NCBI RefSeq assembly: GCF_900258435.1
Contig: NZ_LT992558.1
Span: 1,377,246 to 1,441,245, forward strand
DNA: 64,000 nucleotides
Origin: Carnobacterium divergens
GTDB taxonomy: Bacteria > Bacillota > Bacilli > Lactobacillales > Carnobacteriaceae
Reading direction: 5' to 3'
A program made the translations under genes and the position numbers. Below are positions 35,819 to 45,594 of this stretch, piece by piece (within the stretch, counting starts at the first letter, position 1; every line of letters begins with the position of its first letter). The notes below the pieces were generated by a model. That model ran no database searches, was not told the DNA's origin, and worked only from the letters and a program-made list of their open reading frames with translations.

Positions 35819-37204
35819 TTGAAAATACTATTATATGGTGTTAGTCATCAAACGACGCCGATTGAAATAAGAGAACGATACACGATCGAAGAAGCAGATG
35901 TACCTCATCACTTATCCAAAATAAAAGAATTTACTGGAGTCGAAGAGGCGGTTATTTTAACAACCTGTAATCGAACTGAATATTATTTGTATATTGATCA
36001 GACTGAATTTATGCATGGCGAGATGTTACGCTACATTGGAGAGCATACTGGTTTTGATGTTTCAGATGTGATTTCAACTAGTTATGGTAAATCCAATAGT
36101 GACGTAGCGACTCATCTTTTTTCAGTAGCAACAGGATTGGATTCATTAATGGTTGGAGAAACACAAATTTTAAGTCAAGTAAAAGGAGCATTAAAAATCG
36201 CACAAGATGCTCATACTGCAGGTCCTATCTTGAGTTCGTTATTTAATAAAGCTGTTTCCTTTTCTAAAAAAGCCCATACAGAAACCTTACTGGATCAACT
36301 ATCTTTCAATCCAAGTACCGCTGCCGTTAAGTTTTTTAAAGAAGAATGGACAACAATAGAAGAAAAACGATTTTTATTAGTTGGGGCTGGAAAAATGATT
36401 CGATTAGCAGCGAAATCACTGATTCAAAATGGAGCCACTCATATTACCGTTTTAAATCGACATGATGAAAAAGCAACAGATCTTGCAGATGAACTAAATG
36501 AGTGGGTACAATCGATCAAACATCCCCATCAGTTGAAGCGTTATTTTTATTCAGGAAAGTATGCTAATTTAGCAATGGCGCTAGCAAGTACGGATGGCGT
36601 CATCGTTGCAACTAAATCTTCTGAATATATCATTCACTCATTAGTGATTCAACAAATGCAACAGATTCGTCGAGGAAAAAAAGAGCTAACATTAGTTGAT
36701 TTAGCCGTACCACGTAACGTTGATCCAGAAATTCAATTAGTAGAAGGAATTCATGTTTATGATATGGATCAAATAGGAACGAAGATTGATGATTTTAAAA
36801 TTGAGCGAGAAAAAATCATAAAAAATATTCATTTCCAATTAGATGAAGCTGTGCTTCGCTTTAATAGCTGGTACCAAGAAAGACGTGCGGTTCCTTATAT
36901 GTATCAATTACGAACCAAAACAATTGAGTTAAGAAAACGTACGATGAAAAGCTTGCATCAAAAATTACCTGATTTGAATGACCGAGAATTGCGAATGATT
37001 GACAAGCATTTCCAAAGTGTGATGAACCAATTGTCTAAAGCGCCTATTCAGTCGATGAAAGAGCTAGCCAAAACCAACCCCAACATTGATGCGAATGATG
37101 GATTAGAAAGCTTTGTGCGAAGTTTGGGACTATTAAAAGAAGAGGAAAAAATTGTTGTACCAGTTGAAGGCGTAAAAATCATGGAAAGTGAGGGAGACTT
37201 ATGA
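35819..37204 (+). CDS. hemA: Glutamyl-tRNA reductase HemA
   Basis: 461 residues with TTG start at 35819 and AAGGACGG upstream. Catalytic Cys50 in [24 protein letters not shown] domain with LLVGAGKM and VLNRH; C-terminal dimerisation helices. It reduces glutamyl-tRNA to glutamate-1-semialdehyde, the first step of tetrapyrrole synthesis by the C5 route. Its stop overlaps hemL by four bases; hemX, hemC, hemD and hemB, which lie between hemA and hemL in Bacillus, are absent here. Confidence 0.93.
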   Translation: MKILLYGVSHQTTPIEIRERYTIEEADVPHHLSKIKEFTGVEEAVILTTCNRTEYYLYIDQTEFMHGEMLRYIGEHTGFDVSDVISTSYGKSNSDVATHLFSVATGLDSLMVGETQILSQVKGALKIAQDAHTAGPILSSLFNKAVSFSKKAHTETLLDQLSFNPSTAAVKFFKEEWTTIEEKRFLLVGAGKMIRLAAKSLIQNGATHITVLNRHDEKATDLADELNEWVQSIKHPHQLKRYFYSGKYANLAMALASTDGVIVATKSSEYIIHSLVIQQMQQIRRGKKELTLVDLAVPRNVDPEIQLVEGIHVYDMDQIGTKIDDFKIEREKIIKNIHFQLDEAVLRFNSWYQERRAVPYMYQLRTKTIELRKRTMKSLHQKLPDLNDRELRMIDKHFQSVMNQLSKAPIQSMKELAKTNPNIDANDGLESFVRSLGLLKEEEKIVVPVEGVKIMESEGDL

Positions 37205-38496
37205 GAAAAACAGAACGTTCAGAAAAGGCTTTTAAACAAGCCGTTTACTTAATGCCAGGAGGGGTGAACAGCCCGGTTCGTGCGTTTAAATCAGTTGATG
37301 TTCCCCCTATTTTTATGAAAAAAGGGCAAGGAAGTCATATCGTTGATATTGATGGCAATGAGTACATTGATTATGTCTTATCATGGGGGCCACTTATTTT
37401 AGGACATGCAGAACCTCGTGTTGTGGAGGCAATTCAGCAGGCAGCCGTTTCAGGTACAAGCTTTGGCACGCCAACCTTAATGGAAAATCAATTAGCCGAG
37501 TTAGTAATTGAACGCGTTCCTTCAATTGAAATGGTGCGGTTTGTCAATTCAGGAACCGAAGCGACCATGAGTGCCTTACGACTTGCAAGAGGGTACACAA
37601 AACGGGATAAAATTTTAAAATTAGAAGGCAGTTACCATGGTCATGACGATGCGTTATTAGTAAAAGTAGGATCAGGTGTTGCTACTTTAGGCTTACCAGA
37701 TTCACCAGGTGTCCCTAAAAAGACAACAGAGAATACATTGGTCGCACCTTACAATGATTTAAATGCAGTGATTGAAATTTTTACCCAGTACGCTGGCGAA
37801 ATTGCGGCTGTGATTGTTGAACCGGTAGCTGGTAATATGGGGGTTATTCCACCAGTAAAAGGCTTTTTAGAAGGTCTACGCACAGTGACTCAACAAGATG
37901 GCGCCTTATTAATTTTTGATGAAGTTATGTCAGGTTTTCGTGTTGGCTACCATAGTGCTCAAGGGCATTACAACGTTATTCCAGATTTAACGTGTCTTGG
38001 AAAAGTAATTGGTGGAGGCGTTCCAGTTGGGGCGTATGGTGGAAAACGAGAAATTATGGAAATGATGGCGCCAAGTGGTAGTGTATATCAAGCAGGTACC
38101 TTATCAGGCAATCCAATCGCAATGGCTGCTGGTTTTGCTACACTTTCTAACCTAACAAAAGAAGCCTATCTTCATTTTGAAAAACTAGGAGATACGTTAG
38201 AACAGGGGATTCTATCTTTAAGCAAAACCTATCATATTCCGGTTACTATTAATCGTGCAGGAAGTATGATTGGAATGTTTTTTAATGAAGGTCCGGTGAC
38301 AAACTACCAACAAAGTAAAGCAAGTGATACAGTCTTTTTCTCTAATTATTACCGAGAAATGGCAAATCGTGGTATTTTTTTACCGCCATCTCAGTTCGAA
38401 GGCATCTTTTTATCAACCGCGCATTCTTTAGCAGATATTGAACAAACATTAGATGCCATGGAGTCCAGTTTTCAAGCGTTAAAAAATGAAGCATAA
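37201..38496 (+). CDS. hemL: Glutamate-1-semialdehyde 2,1-aminomutase
   Basis: 431 residues of class III aminotransferase type, start [29 protein letters not shown] as in GsaM proteins, [15 protein letters not shown], pyridoxal-phosphate site with FDEVMSGFR and Lys268 in [11 protein letters not shown]. It makes 5-aminolevulinate from the HemA product. Translationally coupled to hemA, so the pair makes ALA; the genes to use it are not in this window. Confidence 0.93.
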   Translation: MRKTERSEKAFKQAVYLMPGGVNSPVRAFKSVDVPPIFMKKGQGSHIVDIDGNEYIDYVLSWGPLILGHAEPRVVEAIQQAAVSGTSFGTPTLMENQLAELVIERVPSIEMVRFVNSGTEATMSALRLARGYTKRDKILKLEGSYHGHDDALLVKVGSGVATLGLPDSPGVPKKTTENTLVAPYNDLNAVIEIFTQYAGEIAAVIVEPVAGNMGVIPPVKGFLEGLRTVTQQDGALLIFDEVMSGFRVGYHSAQGHYNVIPDLTCLGKVIGGGVPVGAYGGKREIMEMMAPSGSVYQAGTLSGNPIAMAAGFATLSNLTKEAYLHFEKLGDTLEQGILSLSKTYHIPVTINRAGSMIGMFFNEGPVTNYQQSKASDTVFFSNYYREMANRGIFLPPSQFEGIFLSTAHSLADIEQTLDAMESSFQALKNEA

Positions 38497-38520
38497 GAGT
38501 GCTTAAAAGGAGATAATTCA

Positions 38521-38841
38521 ATGGATTTTAATGATTACCAAAAGCTTGCAAATCGTACATTATATGGAAACGAACAAGTTTTAACAAATTGCGCCTTAGG
38601 TTTAGCAGGGGAAACAGGGGAATTAATTGACTCGATTAAAAAATACACCTTTCATGGTCATGATTTAAATAAAGAAGAGTTGGTAAAAGAAATGGGAGAT
38701 GTTTTGTGGTATCTTTCTCAAATAGCTGAATGGGCCGATATTCCTTTTGAAGAGGTTGCCAAACAAAATATTGAAAAATTGCAACGTCGATATCCAGATG
38801 GTTTTTCAAAAGAGGCTAGTTTAAATCGTGAAGAATCCTAA
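38521..38841 (+). CDS. MazG-like nucleotide pyrophosphohydrolase
   Basis: 106 residues with the MazG-type metal site: GLAGETGELIDSIKK, then EELVKEMGDVLWYLSQIAE (pattern ExxE ... ExxD). Single-domain all-alpha NTP pyrophosphatases of this size clean up non-canonical or excess nucleotides. It follows hemL by 24 bases with AAAGGAG, so it is likely on the hem transcript. Confidence 0.85.
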   Translation: MDFNDYQKLANRTLYGNEQVLTNCALGLAGETGELIDSIKKYTFHGHDLNKEELVKEMGDVLWYLSQIAEWADIPFEEVAKQNIEKLQRRYPDGFSKEASLNREES

Positions 38842-38850
38842 TTCGCTACA

Positions 38851-38883
38851 AAAAAAGAAGTCCAGTTAACTGGGCTTCTTTTT
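38851..38883. terminator. Terminator after the MazG-like gene
   Basis: AAAAAAGAAGTCCAGT/ACTGGGCTTCTTTTT hairpin with T-run; can also serve the minus-strand small gene at 38894. Confidence 0.85.
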
Positions 38884-38893
38884 ATTCTATCTA

Positions 38894-39028
38894 TTACTCT
38901 TCTTTTTTATCTTTGTCGTCTTTTTCTTTTTCATCATCATCTTCTTCACGTTTTTTTTCTTTAGGTTCAACGGCAAATTTGCTGAATAAATCATCTAAAC
39001 TTGTTTCTGTTTTATGCGTAAGTCCCAT
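38894..39028 (-). CDS. 44-residue highly charged microprotein
   Basis: Minus-strand ORF too short for ordinary calling, but with a strong AAGGAGG site eight bases before its ATG (39028). The product begins MGLTHKTETSLDDLFSKFAVE and ends in ~24 Lys/Glu/Asp residues. The N-terminal half resembles small streptococcal/enterococcal proteins annotated as the SPJ_0845 family, from memory and unverified. Cytoplasmic, no cysteine. Function unknown. It sits between the hem/mazG unit and divergent copY. Confidence 0.65.
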   Translation of the reverse strand: MGLTHKTETSLDDLFSKFAVEPKEKKREEDDDEKEKDDKDKKEE

Positions 39029-39110
39029 AGAAAAGACCTCCTTTACTAAACTTCGTATCTTTATTTTAGCGGATTTACATAAAAAAATCCAGTTATCCGG
39101 ATAAATTCAA

Positions 39111-39139
39111 TTGACAACTAACGATTACGGTTGTAAACT
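39111..39139 (+). promoter_or_regulatory. copYZ promoter
   Basis: Perfect TTGACA (39111-39116), 17-bp spacer, TAAACT (39134-39139). The upstream cop box overlaps the -10. Confidence 0.8.
39126..39135. promoter_or_regulatory. cop box 1
   Basis: TACGGTTGTA, one mismatch from the CopY operator TACANNTGTA, overlapping the -10 element. Confidence 0.7.
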
Positions 39140-39155
39140 AGATGTAGATGTTGAT

Positions 39156-39165
39156 TACAGTTGTA
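39156..39165. promoter_or_regulatory. cop box 2
   Basis: TACAGTTGTA, perfect CopY operator, 30 bases after box 1; paired cop boxes are the rule in enterococci. Confidence 0.85.
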
Positions 39166-39185
39166 AATGGATTGGAGGGATTAGA

Positions 39186-39626
39186 GTGAAGCAAGTAGAG
39201 CAACCAAAAATCAGCGATGCTGAATGGGAAGTAATGCGTGTCGCATGGTCAAAAAAAGAAGTCAACAGTCAAGAAATTGTCGCCGTTTTAAAAGATAAAA
39301 TGGATTGGAAACCAGCAACTATTAAAACGCTGATAGGAAGATTGGTGAAAAAAGGATTGCTGTTAACGAAAGCAGAAGGAAATCGTTATATTTATTTTCC
39401 AAGTGTCAGTGAAGCAGATAGCATGATTAGTGCAACAGAGAATTTATTTGCGCATGTTTGTAGCAAAAAAATAGGGAGTACAATTGGTACGCTTATTTCA
39501 GAAGCAACCTTAACATTCGACGATATCGCACTGTTAGAAGCGTTAATTCAAAAAAAGAAAGCAGAAGGTGTGGAAGCAATTGAATGCAATTGCATCCCAG
39601 GTCAATGCGAGTGTCAAGAACATTAA
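39186..39626 (+). CDS. copY: Copper-responsive repressor CopY
   Basis: 146 residues, GTG start at 39186 with GGAGGG seven bases before. N-terminal BlaI/MecI-type winged helix (ISDAEWEVMRVAWSKKEVNSQEIV, WKPATIKTLIGRLVKKGLL) and C-terminal CNCIPGQCEC, the CxC-x4-CxC metal site. With zinc it binds cop boxes; Cu(I) displaces zinc and releases the operon. Upstream frame to 39111 covers the promoter and is not coding. Confidence 0.93.
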   Translation: MKQVEQPKISDAEWEVMRVAWSKKEVNSQEIVAVLKDKMDWKPATIKTLIGRLVKKGLLLTKAEGNRYIYFPSVSEADSMISATENLFAHVCSKKIGSTIGTLISEATLTFDDIALLEALIQKKKAEGVEAIECNCIPGQCECQEH

Positions 39627-39646
39627 ATGAAAAGAGGAATAGCATC

Positions 39647-39862
39647 ATGACAAAAACGATTTTAAAAATAAAGGGCATGTCCTGTGAGCATTGCGTAAAA
39701 ACCGTTACAGATTGTTTATCTGAACAAGATGGTGTTGAAAAAGTAAAAGTTCATTTAAAAAAAGGCGAAGCTAAAGTCATTTTTGATGACTTATTGCAAA
39801 CTTCTGAAAAATTAAGTGACATTGTTGCTTTAGCAGGTTATGAGTCAAGTGTCCTTAAATAA
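39647..39862 (+). CDS. copZ: Copper chaperone CopZ
   Basis: 71 residues, ferredoxin-like heavy-metal-associated domain with GMSCEHC (Cys13, Cys16). ATG at 39647 with AAGAGGAA upstream. It hands Cu(I) to CopY or ATPases. The operon ends here with a terminator: no copA/copB P-type ATPase follows, unlike Enterococcus hirae copYZAB. Confidence 0.9.
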   Translation: MTKTILKIKGMSCEHCVKTVTDCLSEQDGVEKVKVHLKKGEAKVIFDDLLQTSEKLSDIVALAGYESSVLK

Positions 39863-39893
39863 AAAGAGCAAACAAATGGTTTGCTCTTTTTTT
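39861..39893 (+). terminator. copYZ terminator
   Basis: Perfect 13-bp stem AAAAAGAGCAAAC / GTTTGCTCTTTTT and further T residues, overlapping the copZ stop. Confidence 0.9.
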
Positions 39894-39966
39894 ATGCAAT
39901 TTAAAATGTATGAAAACGTTAATTTTGTATAAAAATAATAAAAAGAGACAAAATAACGAATTTTTA

Positions 39967-39995
39967 TTGTATAAAAATCCGTTTTCTGTTACACT
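39967..39995 (+). promoter_or_regulatory. Promoter of amino acid ABC transporter operon
   Basis: TTGTAT, 17-bp spacer, TACACT, about 60 bases before the fused transporter gene. Confidence 0.65.
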
Positions 39996-40056
39996 TTAAA
40001 ACAAGTTACTAAACGGAAGACAACTAAATACTAAAAAGGACAAGAGGAGAAACGCG

Positions 40057-41532
40057 ATGATTAAAAAGAAATTAATTCCACTAATATTTTTACTGACAAT
40101 GCTTACTAGCACGTTCCTTATCAGTTCAACTGCACAAGCAGAAGATATCTCGTTAACCGATATCAAAGAAAAAGGAACATTGGTGATCGGAACAAGTGCA
40201 GATTACCCTCCCTATGAATTTCATGCAAAATTAGATGGAAAAGATCAAATAGTAGGCATGGATATTCAAATTGCAGATAAAATTGCCAAAGATTTAGGCG
40301 TTAAACTTGAAATTCGTGATTTAAACTATGATGGATTGCTTTCAGCTTTAGAAGCTGGCAAAGCAGATATGATTATTGCGGGGATGAACCCAACTGATGA
40401 AAGACGTCAAAGCGTTGATTTTTCGGATATCTACTATCAAGGTGGTCAATTTATTATTATTCGTAAAGAGGATAAGGATAAATTCAAACAAAGAAGTGAT
40501 TTTGAAGGAACTAAATTAGGCGTTCAAAAAGGCACGATGCAAGAAGATGTAACCAAAAATCAAATTAAAAACGTTAAAGTAACAGGTTTAGCAAAGATTC
40601 CTAACTTAATCTTAGATTTAAAAACAAAAAAAATTGATGGCATTGTTTTAGAAGAGCCAAGCGCATTAGCATATGTTTCAAATGATGATAGTTTAGCTTA
40701 TATCGACGGCAAATTTGATCTTGAGGAAAATCAACAAGGTTCAGCCATTGCCTTTAAAAAAGGTTCAACCAGTTTAGTAAATGCTGTAAATGGGTCGATT
40801 TCTGAAATCAAAGAACAGGATAAAATTCCTTCGTACATTAAAATAGCCGGAAAACAACTTGTTGAAGGACAGGGTGGAAACGAAGACGGTGGGAAAAAAT
40901 CGATTTTTTCTTTTTGGGAATATTTTGCCAAAGGAACAGGTTATACGGTTTTTATTGCCTTTATTAGTGTGATTTTAGGAATTATCATTGGCGCTTCGTT
41001 AGCTTTAATGAGACTATCGCAAAATAAATTGATTCGCATTATTGCAACAGCATATGTCGAATTTGTTCGGGGTACACCGATGATGATTCAAGTGATGTTT
41101 ATCTACTTTGCTTTAGGAGTCATTGTAAATATACCCGCATTATTAGCAGGAATTATTGCAGTTTCATTAAACAGCGGCGCTTATATTTGTGAAATTATTC
41201 GTTCTGGTTTAAACTCTGTTTCAAAAGGCCAAATGGAAGCAGCAAGAAGTTTAGGATTAGGCAAAAGAGACGCGATGCGTTACATTATTTTCCCGCAAGC
41301 TTTGAAAAATATTTGGCCTGCGTTAGGCAATGAATTTATTACAGTAATTAAGGAAAGTTCAATTGTATCCATTATTGGCGTTGGCGATTTGATTTATCAA
41401 ACCAATGTTGTAACGGCTGTAACATACCGTGCTGTAGCACCATTAGCGATTACAATGGTGATTTACTTTATTTTAACTTATAGTTTAACTAAATTGCTAA
41501 ACTACTATGAAGGGAAGATGAATCATGATTAA
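40057..41532 (+). CDS. Amino acid ABC transporter, fused substrate-binding and permease protein
   Basis: 491 residues. Signal-type N-terminus ([18 protein letters not shown]... AQA) to about 29, a family 3 solute-binding domain ([47 protein letters not shown]), then from about residue 285 a HisM/GlnP-type permease with the EAA-like loop [23 protein letters not shown]. This fused layout, as in lactococcal GlnP, is typical of lactic acid bacteria; one binding domain here. Probably imports polar amino acids such as glutamine/glutamate or arginine; specificity not determinable. Confidence 0.9.
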   Translation: MIKKKLIPLIFLLTMLTSTFLISSTAQAEDISLTDIKEKGTLVIGTSADYPPYEFHAKLDGKDQIVGMDIQIADKIAKDLGVKLEIRDLNYDGLLSALEAGKADMIIAGMNPTDERRQSVDFSDIYYQGGQFIIIRKEDKDKFKQRSDFEGTKLGVQKGTMQEDVTKNQIKNVKVTGLAKIPNLILDLKTKKIDGIVLEEPSALAYVSNDDSLAYIDGKFDLEENQQGSAIAFKKGSTSLVNAVNGSISEIKEQDKIPSYIKIAGKQLVEGQGGNEDGGKKSIFSFWEYFAKGTGYTVFIAFISVILGIIIGASLALMRLSQNKLIRIIATAYVEFVRGTPMMIQVMFIYFALGVIVNIPALLAGIIAVSLNSGAYICEIIRSGLNSVSKGQMEAARSLGLGKRDAMRYIIFPQALKNIWPALGNEFITVIKESSIVSIIGVGDLIYQTNVVTAVTYRAVAPLAITMVIYFILTYSLTKLLNYYEGKMNHD

Positions 41533-42250
41533 TGTTCAGCACTTAAAAAAAACATACGGCGAGAATGTCGTTTTAAAAGATATCAATGAAGAAATAAGCA
41601 AAGGAGAGGTAGTCGTGATTATTGGACCATCGGGTTCCGGTAAAAGTACGTTTCTACGTTGTTTGAATCTCTTAGAAGAACCAACTGCAGGTGATATTAT
41701 TTTTGAAGAAACAACCATTACAAAGGTAGATCAAAAAAAATTAAACCAATTACGAGAAAAAATGGGAATGGTTTTTCAAAATTTCAATTTATTTCCACAT
41801 ATGACGGTTCTTGAAAATTTAAAAATTGCTCCAATGAAAGTCAAAGGATTATCTGAAAAAGAAGCGACAGCTAAAGGATTAGATTTATTAAAAAAAGTTG
41901 GCTTAGAAGATAAAGCAGCTGTTTATCCGGCTAGTTTATCAGGAGGACAACAACAACGGGTTGCGATTGCTCGTGCGCTAGCGATGGATCCAGATGTAAT
42001 GCTCTTTGATGAACCAACGTCTGCGCTTGACCCTGAGATGGTAGGGGAAGTATTAAAGGTAATGAAGGACCTAGCTGAATCAGGAATGACGATGGTGGTC
42101 GTGACCCATGAAATGGGCTTTGCCAAAGAAGTCGCGGATCGTGTTTTATTTATGGACGGTGGCTATATCGTAGAGGATGGAACGCCGATAGAATTATTTG
42201 AAAATCCTCAAACAGAACGTGCACAAGATTTTTTAGCAAAAGTATTATAA
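41525..42250 (+). CDS. Amino acid ABC transporter ATP-binding protein (GlnQ-like)
   Basis: 241 residues: Walker [11 protein letters not shown]-loop [12 protein letters not shown], signature LSGGQQQR, Walker [16 protein letters not shown]-loop VTHE; the polar amino acid uptake subclass. It overlaps the fused permease gene by eight bases and so is its ATPase. Confidence 0.93.
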   Translation: MINVQHLKKTYGENVVLKDINEEISKGEVVVIIGPSGSGKSTFLRCLNLLEEPTAGDIIFEETTITKVDQKKLNQLREKMGMVFQNFNLFPHMTVLENLKIAPMKVKGLSEKEATAKGLDLLKKVGLEDKAAVYPASLSGGQQQRVAIARALAMDPDVMLFDEPTSALDPEMVGEVLKVMKDLAESGMTMVVVTHEMGFAKEVADRVLFMDGGYIVEDGTPIELFENPQTERAQDFLAKVL

Positions 42251-42297
42251 AAAAATGGCTTAGTATCGGTTTACTCCAATACTAAGCCATTTTTAAT
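42251..42297. terminator. Bidirectional terminator
   Basis: Perfect stem AAAAATGGCTTAGTAT / ATACTAAGCCATTTTT with a 12-base loop, between the convergent ABC and cation efflux genes. Confidence 0.85.
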
Positions 42298-42298
42298 T

Positions 42299-43195
42299 TT
42301 ATTCAGGTAGATGAATATCACTGGGTTCAACGTGAACTTTTGTATCAAAGACGTTAAACTGTTCCAGCAACATCGCTTCAACTTCTTCTGTAATTTCATG
42401 ACTGTGTTTAACCGTCATTTCAGGAGCCGTCCAAATGACCACGTCTACAAAAGTATTTGCGCCGTAATTTCTGGCTTTGATTGTTCGAACACTTTCAATA
42501 CCTTTGATTGCAAGAACCGCTTGTTTGTATTCTTCTAGTTTTTCTTCATTAAACCCATCAGATAAAGAAAAAGCACTTTCTCGAAAAATCTCAATTGCTG
42601 TTTTTAAAATCAAAAGAGCAACAATGACAGCAGTTAAGCCATCTAACCAAGGCATTCCAAAAGCCGAACCAAAAATCGCAATCGCTGCTCCGATACTTGT
42701 CCAAGCATCGCTTAAATTATCTTTAGCAGCAGCCATCAACGCACCACTTTTTATTTTTTTAGCTAAATTTCGATTGTAAATGTAAACAGCAATCATAACA
42801 AATGTGCTGGCGATCGCAGTATAGCCAGCAATGGGATCAGGAGCGACACTTTCACCTTCGATTAACTTTGTAATAGCAGAATACAGCACTTCAAGCCCCA
42901 CTGCTAACATAATAAAGGAAGTCACCATACTTGCAACAGTTTCAGCTTTCCAATGTCCATAAGGATGGTCATCATCAGCAGGGCGACGAGCAAGTCGAAG
43001 TCCAATTAAAACAGCAATTGAAGCAATGATATCTGTCGTATTATTTAAACCATCTGCTCGTAACGCAGCAGAACCGGCTAAGTTTCCAATAAATAATTTA
43101 GCAACTGAAAGAGCTAAATAAGCTACAATACTAACGATTGCCCCACGTTCCGCAATCTTTAATTCTTGATAACGTTCCTCCATCATAAGTCCCAT
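42299..43195 (-). CDS. Cation diffusion facilitator, probably Mn(II) efflux
   Basis: 298 residues with six membrane helices and a C-terminal cytoplasmic ferredoxin-like domain (GIESVRTIKARNYGANTFVDVVIW). Metal-site residues are Asn51-x3-Asp55 in TM2 and Asp159-x3-Asp163 in TM5. Zinc CDFs carry His in one of these positions; N/D-D sets are described for manganese CDFs, so Mn(II) export is the better guess. ATG at 43195 has GGGAG(TGG) upstream; an earlier in-frame start at 43210 lacks one. Confidence 0.85.
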   Translation of the reverse strand: MGLMMEERYQELKIAERGAIVSIVAYLALSVAKLFIGNLAGSAALRADGLNNTTDIIASIAVLIGLRLARRPADDDHPYGHWKAETVASMVTSFIMLAVGLEVLYSAITKLIEGESVAPDPIAGYTAIASTFVMIAVYIYNRNLAKKIKSGALMAAAKDNLSDAWTSIGAAIAIFGSAFGMPWLDGLTAVIVALLILKTAIEIFRESAFSLSDGFNEEKLEEYKQAVLAIKGIESVRTIKARNYGANTFVDVVIWTAPEMTVKHSHEITEEVEAMLLEQFNVFDTKVHVEPSDIHLPE

Positions 43196-43511
43196 TTTAT
43201 CCACTCCCAATTTTTACAACAATAGAAATAGTTTACTCAATTTTAGAAGTAAAATCAAACAAATTCAATCAAATTGGCTTAAAAAATTATCTGAATTTCA
43301 TAGTTAAATCAATGCTAAAACAAGAATCAAGGATGCCTAAAAATTAAATAAAAGACACTTTATTATTTATTATAGACTAATGAATAAATGAATGGTTCAA
43401 TTATAGTTAGTGTATTTAGTTTTTTTACATAAAATGATTAAAAGTTGAAACCAAATGATAAGAATGAGTATCTAATAAGGGAGTACTCAGAAATGAAGGA
43501 GAGGTTTTACA
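43196..43511. other. Gene-free divergent region with possible ECF-type promoter
   Basis: AT-rich stretch between the CDF gene (minus) and the ECF sigma gene (plus); no ORF with a ribosome site and no metal riboswitch recognised. Near the right end TGAAAC (43446-43451), 17 bases, TATCTA (43469-43474) resembles an ECF promoter (TGAAAC with CGTC-like -10) but the -10 is imperfect. Confidence 0.4.
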
Positions 43512-44039
43512 ATGGATATAAAGCGTATTGTTCAAGCTATTAAAGGAGATAAACTAGCCTTTGAAGGATTACTACTTGAAATGCAAGAGCAACTGTATCG
43601 AACTGCGTATATTTATATGCAAAACAAAGAAGATGCACTGGATGTTTTACAAGAAACAGCATATCTAGGAATGAAATCTATTTATCAGTTGAGAGATCCA
43701 AGTCTTTTTAAAACATGGCTAACTAGAATTTTGATTAATACCGCTTTAAAAGAACTTAAACAAAAAAAGAAAGTTCATTTTTCAGGTGAGGAGCAGTTGA
43801 TTTTTCTTAAAACAAATGAAGTGGAAAATGATTTAGATTTAGTGAGAGCAATAGGTATGTTAAAGGAAGATTATCGTATTGTTATTTTATTACATTATTA
43901 TCAAGGGTTAAGTATAAAAGAGCTTTCTCTTGCACTAAATATACCTGAAGGAACAATAAAAACAAACTTATCCAGAGGTAGAAAATGTTTGAAAACTTTA
44001 CTAGAGGAGGTTGACTATAATGGATTCCAAACAAATTAA
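43512..44039 (+). CDS. ECF-type RNA polymerase sigma factor
   Basis: 175 residues with sigma region 2 (EQLYRTAYIYMQNKEDALDVLQETAYLGMKSI, LFKTWLTRILINTAL) and region 4 (IGMLKEDYRIVILLHYYQGLSIKELSLALNIPEGTIKTNLSRGRKCL). Close in style to SigV/SigM-like sigmas. GAAGGAGAGG upstream. It overlaps the next gene by 20 bases, the usual place of the anti-sigma factor, suggesting an envelope stress module. Confidence 0.92.
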   Translation: MDIKRIVQAIKGDKLAFEGLLLEMQEQLYRTAYIYMQNKEDALDVLQETAYLGMKSIYQLRDPSLFKTWLTRILINTALKELKQKKKVHFSGEEQLIFLKTNEVENDLDLVRAIGMLKEDYRIVILLHYYQGLSIKELSLALNIPEGTIKTNLSRGRKCLKTLLEEVDYNGFQTN

Positions 44040-45534
44040 AGAAAAAATCAATGAAATTGAAGTGCCTATCGAAGAAGTGAGACAGGCACTAAAGTTGGGG
44101 ATTGAACAAGCTGATTCAAAAAGAAGAAAGTTGCTTTTTGGAAAAAAAGTAGCAATTGGAGGAAGCATTCTTATAGTGGCCTGCCTGTTATTATTGTTTA
44201 CCTTACCTATAAAAACATTAAATAGTTTGGCAAAAGTACCGATTGTTCATAGTATAATTGAATTCAGAAGCGAAAAAGGCAGTGTTATAAAAGAAGAAGG
44301 AGATCCAACTCCAGTGGGTGTTTATGTAACAGATCAAGGAATTAAGTTAACTATAGATACAATTTATCGAGATGGCGGACAAATTGACATTTCATACTCC
44401 TACGAAGGAGCACCTGATTTACTCACAATTGATGAGATTGATAATTACGCGGCTAGTAAGTCAATCCAATTAGCTGATAGTAATTTGACTGTAAATCTTC
44501 CACGTGAACAAGTTAAAATTGAGTATAAAAATGTCTTAAGAAATGAAAAGAATGTGTACTTTGGAAAAATAATAATCAACTACCTTGACCCAGCTGACGA
44601 GCTTAAAGAAACTCTTCCGCTCATTGCTACAGAGATTAATGGAGTAAAAGGGAAATGGGCGTTAAAAGTACCCCTTAAAGAAGTAAAAACAACTCTTTTT
44701 GAAGTTGATAAATTAATTCATTTAAATGATGAAGTACAAATGAAAATTGATAAAATTGTACAAGGGAAAACGACTACGACAATTCAATACAGCGTTGTTA
44801 AGCCAAAAGAGGACGATATTGCAGAGATAAAAATGGGTATTATTGAACCAGGTCAAAGCTTACAAGTATTTGAAGGAAATCCAAGTCATCTTTATAGCGA
44901 CTTTTACCCGAGTCAGCTTATAAAAAAAGTAAATCTCAATAATAAAGAAGAACGTAGCATTTATCAATTAAATTTAACGAATCCACCAAATGAGAATTCA
45001 GTGAATGCTGCTGTTTATATTGATTATAAAGGAGAAAATCTAAGTCATGAGTTTTCAGAATCACTTCCAATTTTTTTTCAAGGACCAAAAGGGACATTGG
45101 ATTTTGAACTCTATCATTATGAAGTAATGGATGGTCAGCTTCTTGTTGATATCAAAACCAAAGAAGAAAAAAAAGAAACGGTTGACATTATTTCTACAAT
45201 AGACAAGTGGATGCCTAAAATTTATAGTTCAAAAAAAGCTAGCGAATTTTCAAAAAATGATAGAACACTGAATGTCAGACAGTATGAAGAAGAAAGCAAA
45301 GAATTATTAGCAAATTTGAAAGAGTTTGAGCTTCACCATACAGTGGTAGAGCAATTAGATGAAAACGATCATACAGTTAGAATTATTTTTGATTTAGCAA
45401 GGGCTATTCATCCAGTTACTCATGAATCTGTTACTATTCATGAAATAACAAACGATAATTTATTTTCAGTCTATCTTCAAAAAAGCTCTTACACCCATGA
45501 TCAAGTTATTGAAATACCAATTGCTCAACCTTAA
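44020..45534 (+). CDS. DUF4179-type membrane protein, probable anti-sigma factor
   Basis: 504 residues from ATG 44020 (GAGGAGG nine bases upstream). Short cytoplasmic N-terminus (~50 residues), one membrane helix (VAIGGSILIVACLLLLFTLPI), then a ~430-residue extracytoplasmic part beginning SLAKVPIVHSIIEF and GVYVTDQGIKLTIDTIYRDGGQIDISYSY, the DUF4179 pattern. Topology and coupling fit an anti-sigma that holds the ECF factor until a surface signal. Signal and regulon not visible. Confidence 0.8.
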   Translation: MDSKQIKEKINEIEVPIEEVRQALKLGIEQADSKRRKLLFGKKVAIGGSILIVACLLLLFTLPIKTLNSLAKVPIVHSIIEFRSEKGSVIKEEGDPTPVGVYVTDQGIKLTIDTIYRDGGQIDISYSYEGAPDLLTIDEIDNYAASKSIQLADSNLTVNLPREQVKIEYKNVLRNEKNVYFGKIIINYLDPADELKETLPLIATEINGVKGKWALKVPLKEVKTTLFEVDKLIHLNDEVQMKIDKIVQGKTTTTIQYSVVKPKEDDIAEIKMGIIEPGQSLQVFEGNPSHLYSDFYPSQLIKKVNLNNKEERSIYQLNLTNPPNENSVNAAVYIDYKGENLSHEFSESLPIFFQGPKGTLDFELYHYEVMDGQLLVDIKTKEEKKETVDIISTIDKWMPKIYSSKKASEFSKNDRTLNVRQYEEESKELLANLKEFELHHTVVEQLDENDHTVRIIFDLARAIHPVTHESVTIHEITNDNLFSVYLQKSSYTHDQVIEIPIAQP

Positions 45535-45544
45535 TACTATCAAT

Positions 45545-45592
45545 AAAAAAACATGGAATCCATTTTATTAAATGTTGATTCCATGTTTTTTT
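45545..45592. terminator. Bidirectional terminator
   Basis: Stem AAAAAAACATGGAATC / GATTCCATGTTTTTTT with a 16-base loop between convergent genes. Confidence 0.85.
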
Positions 45593-45594
45593 TT

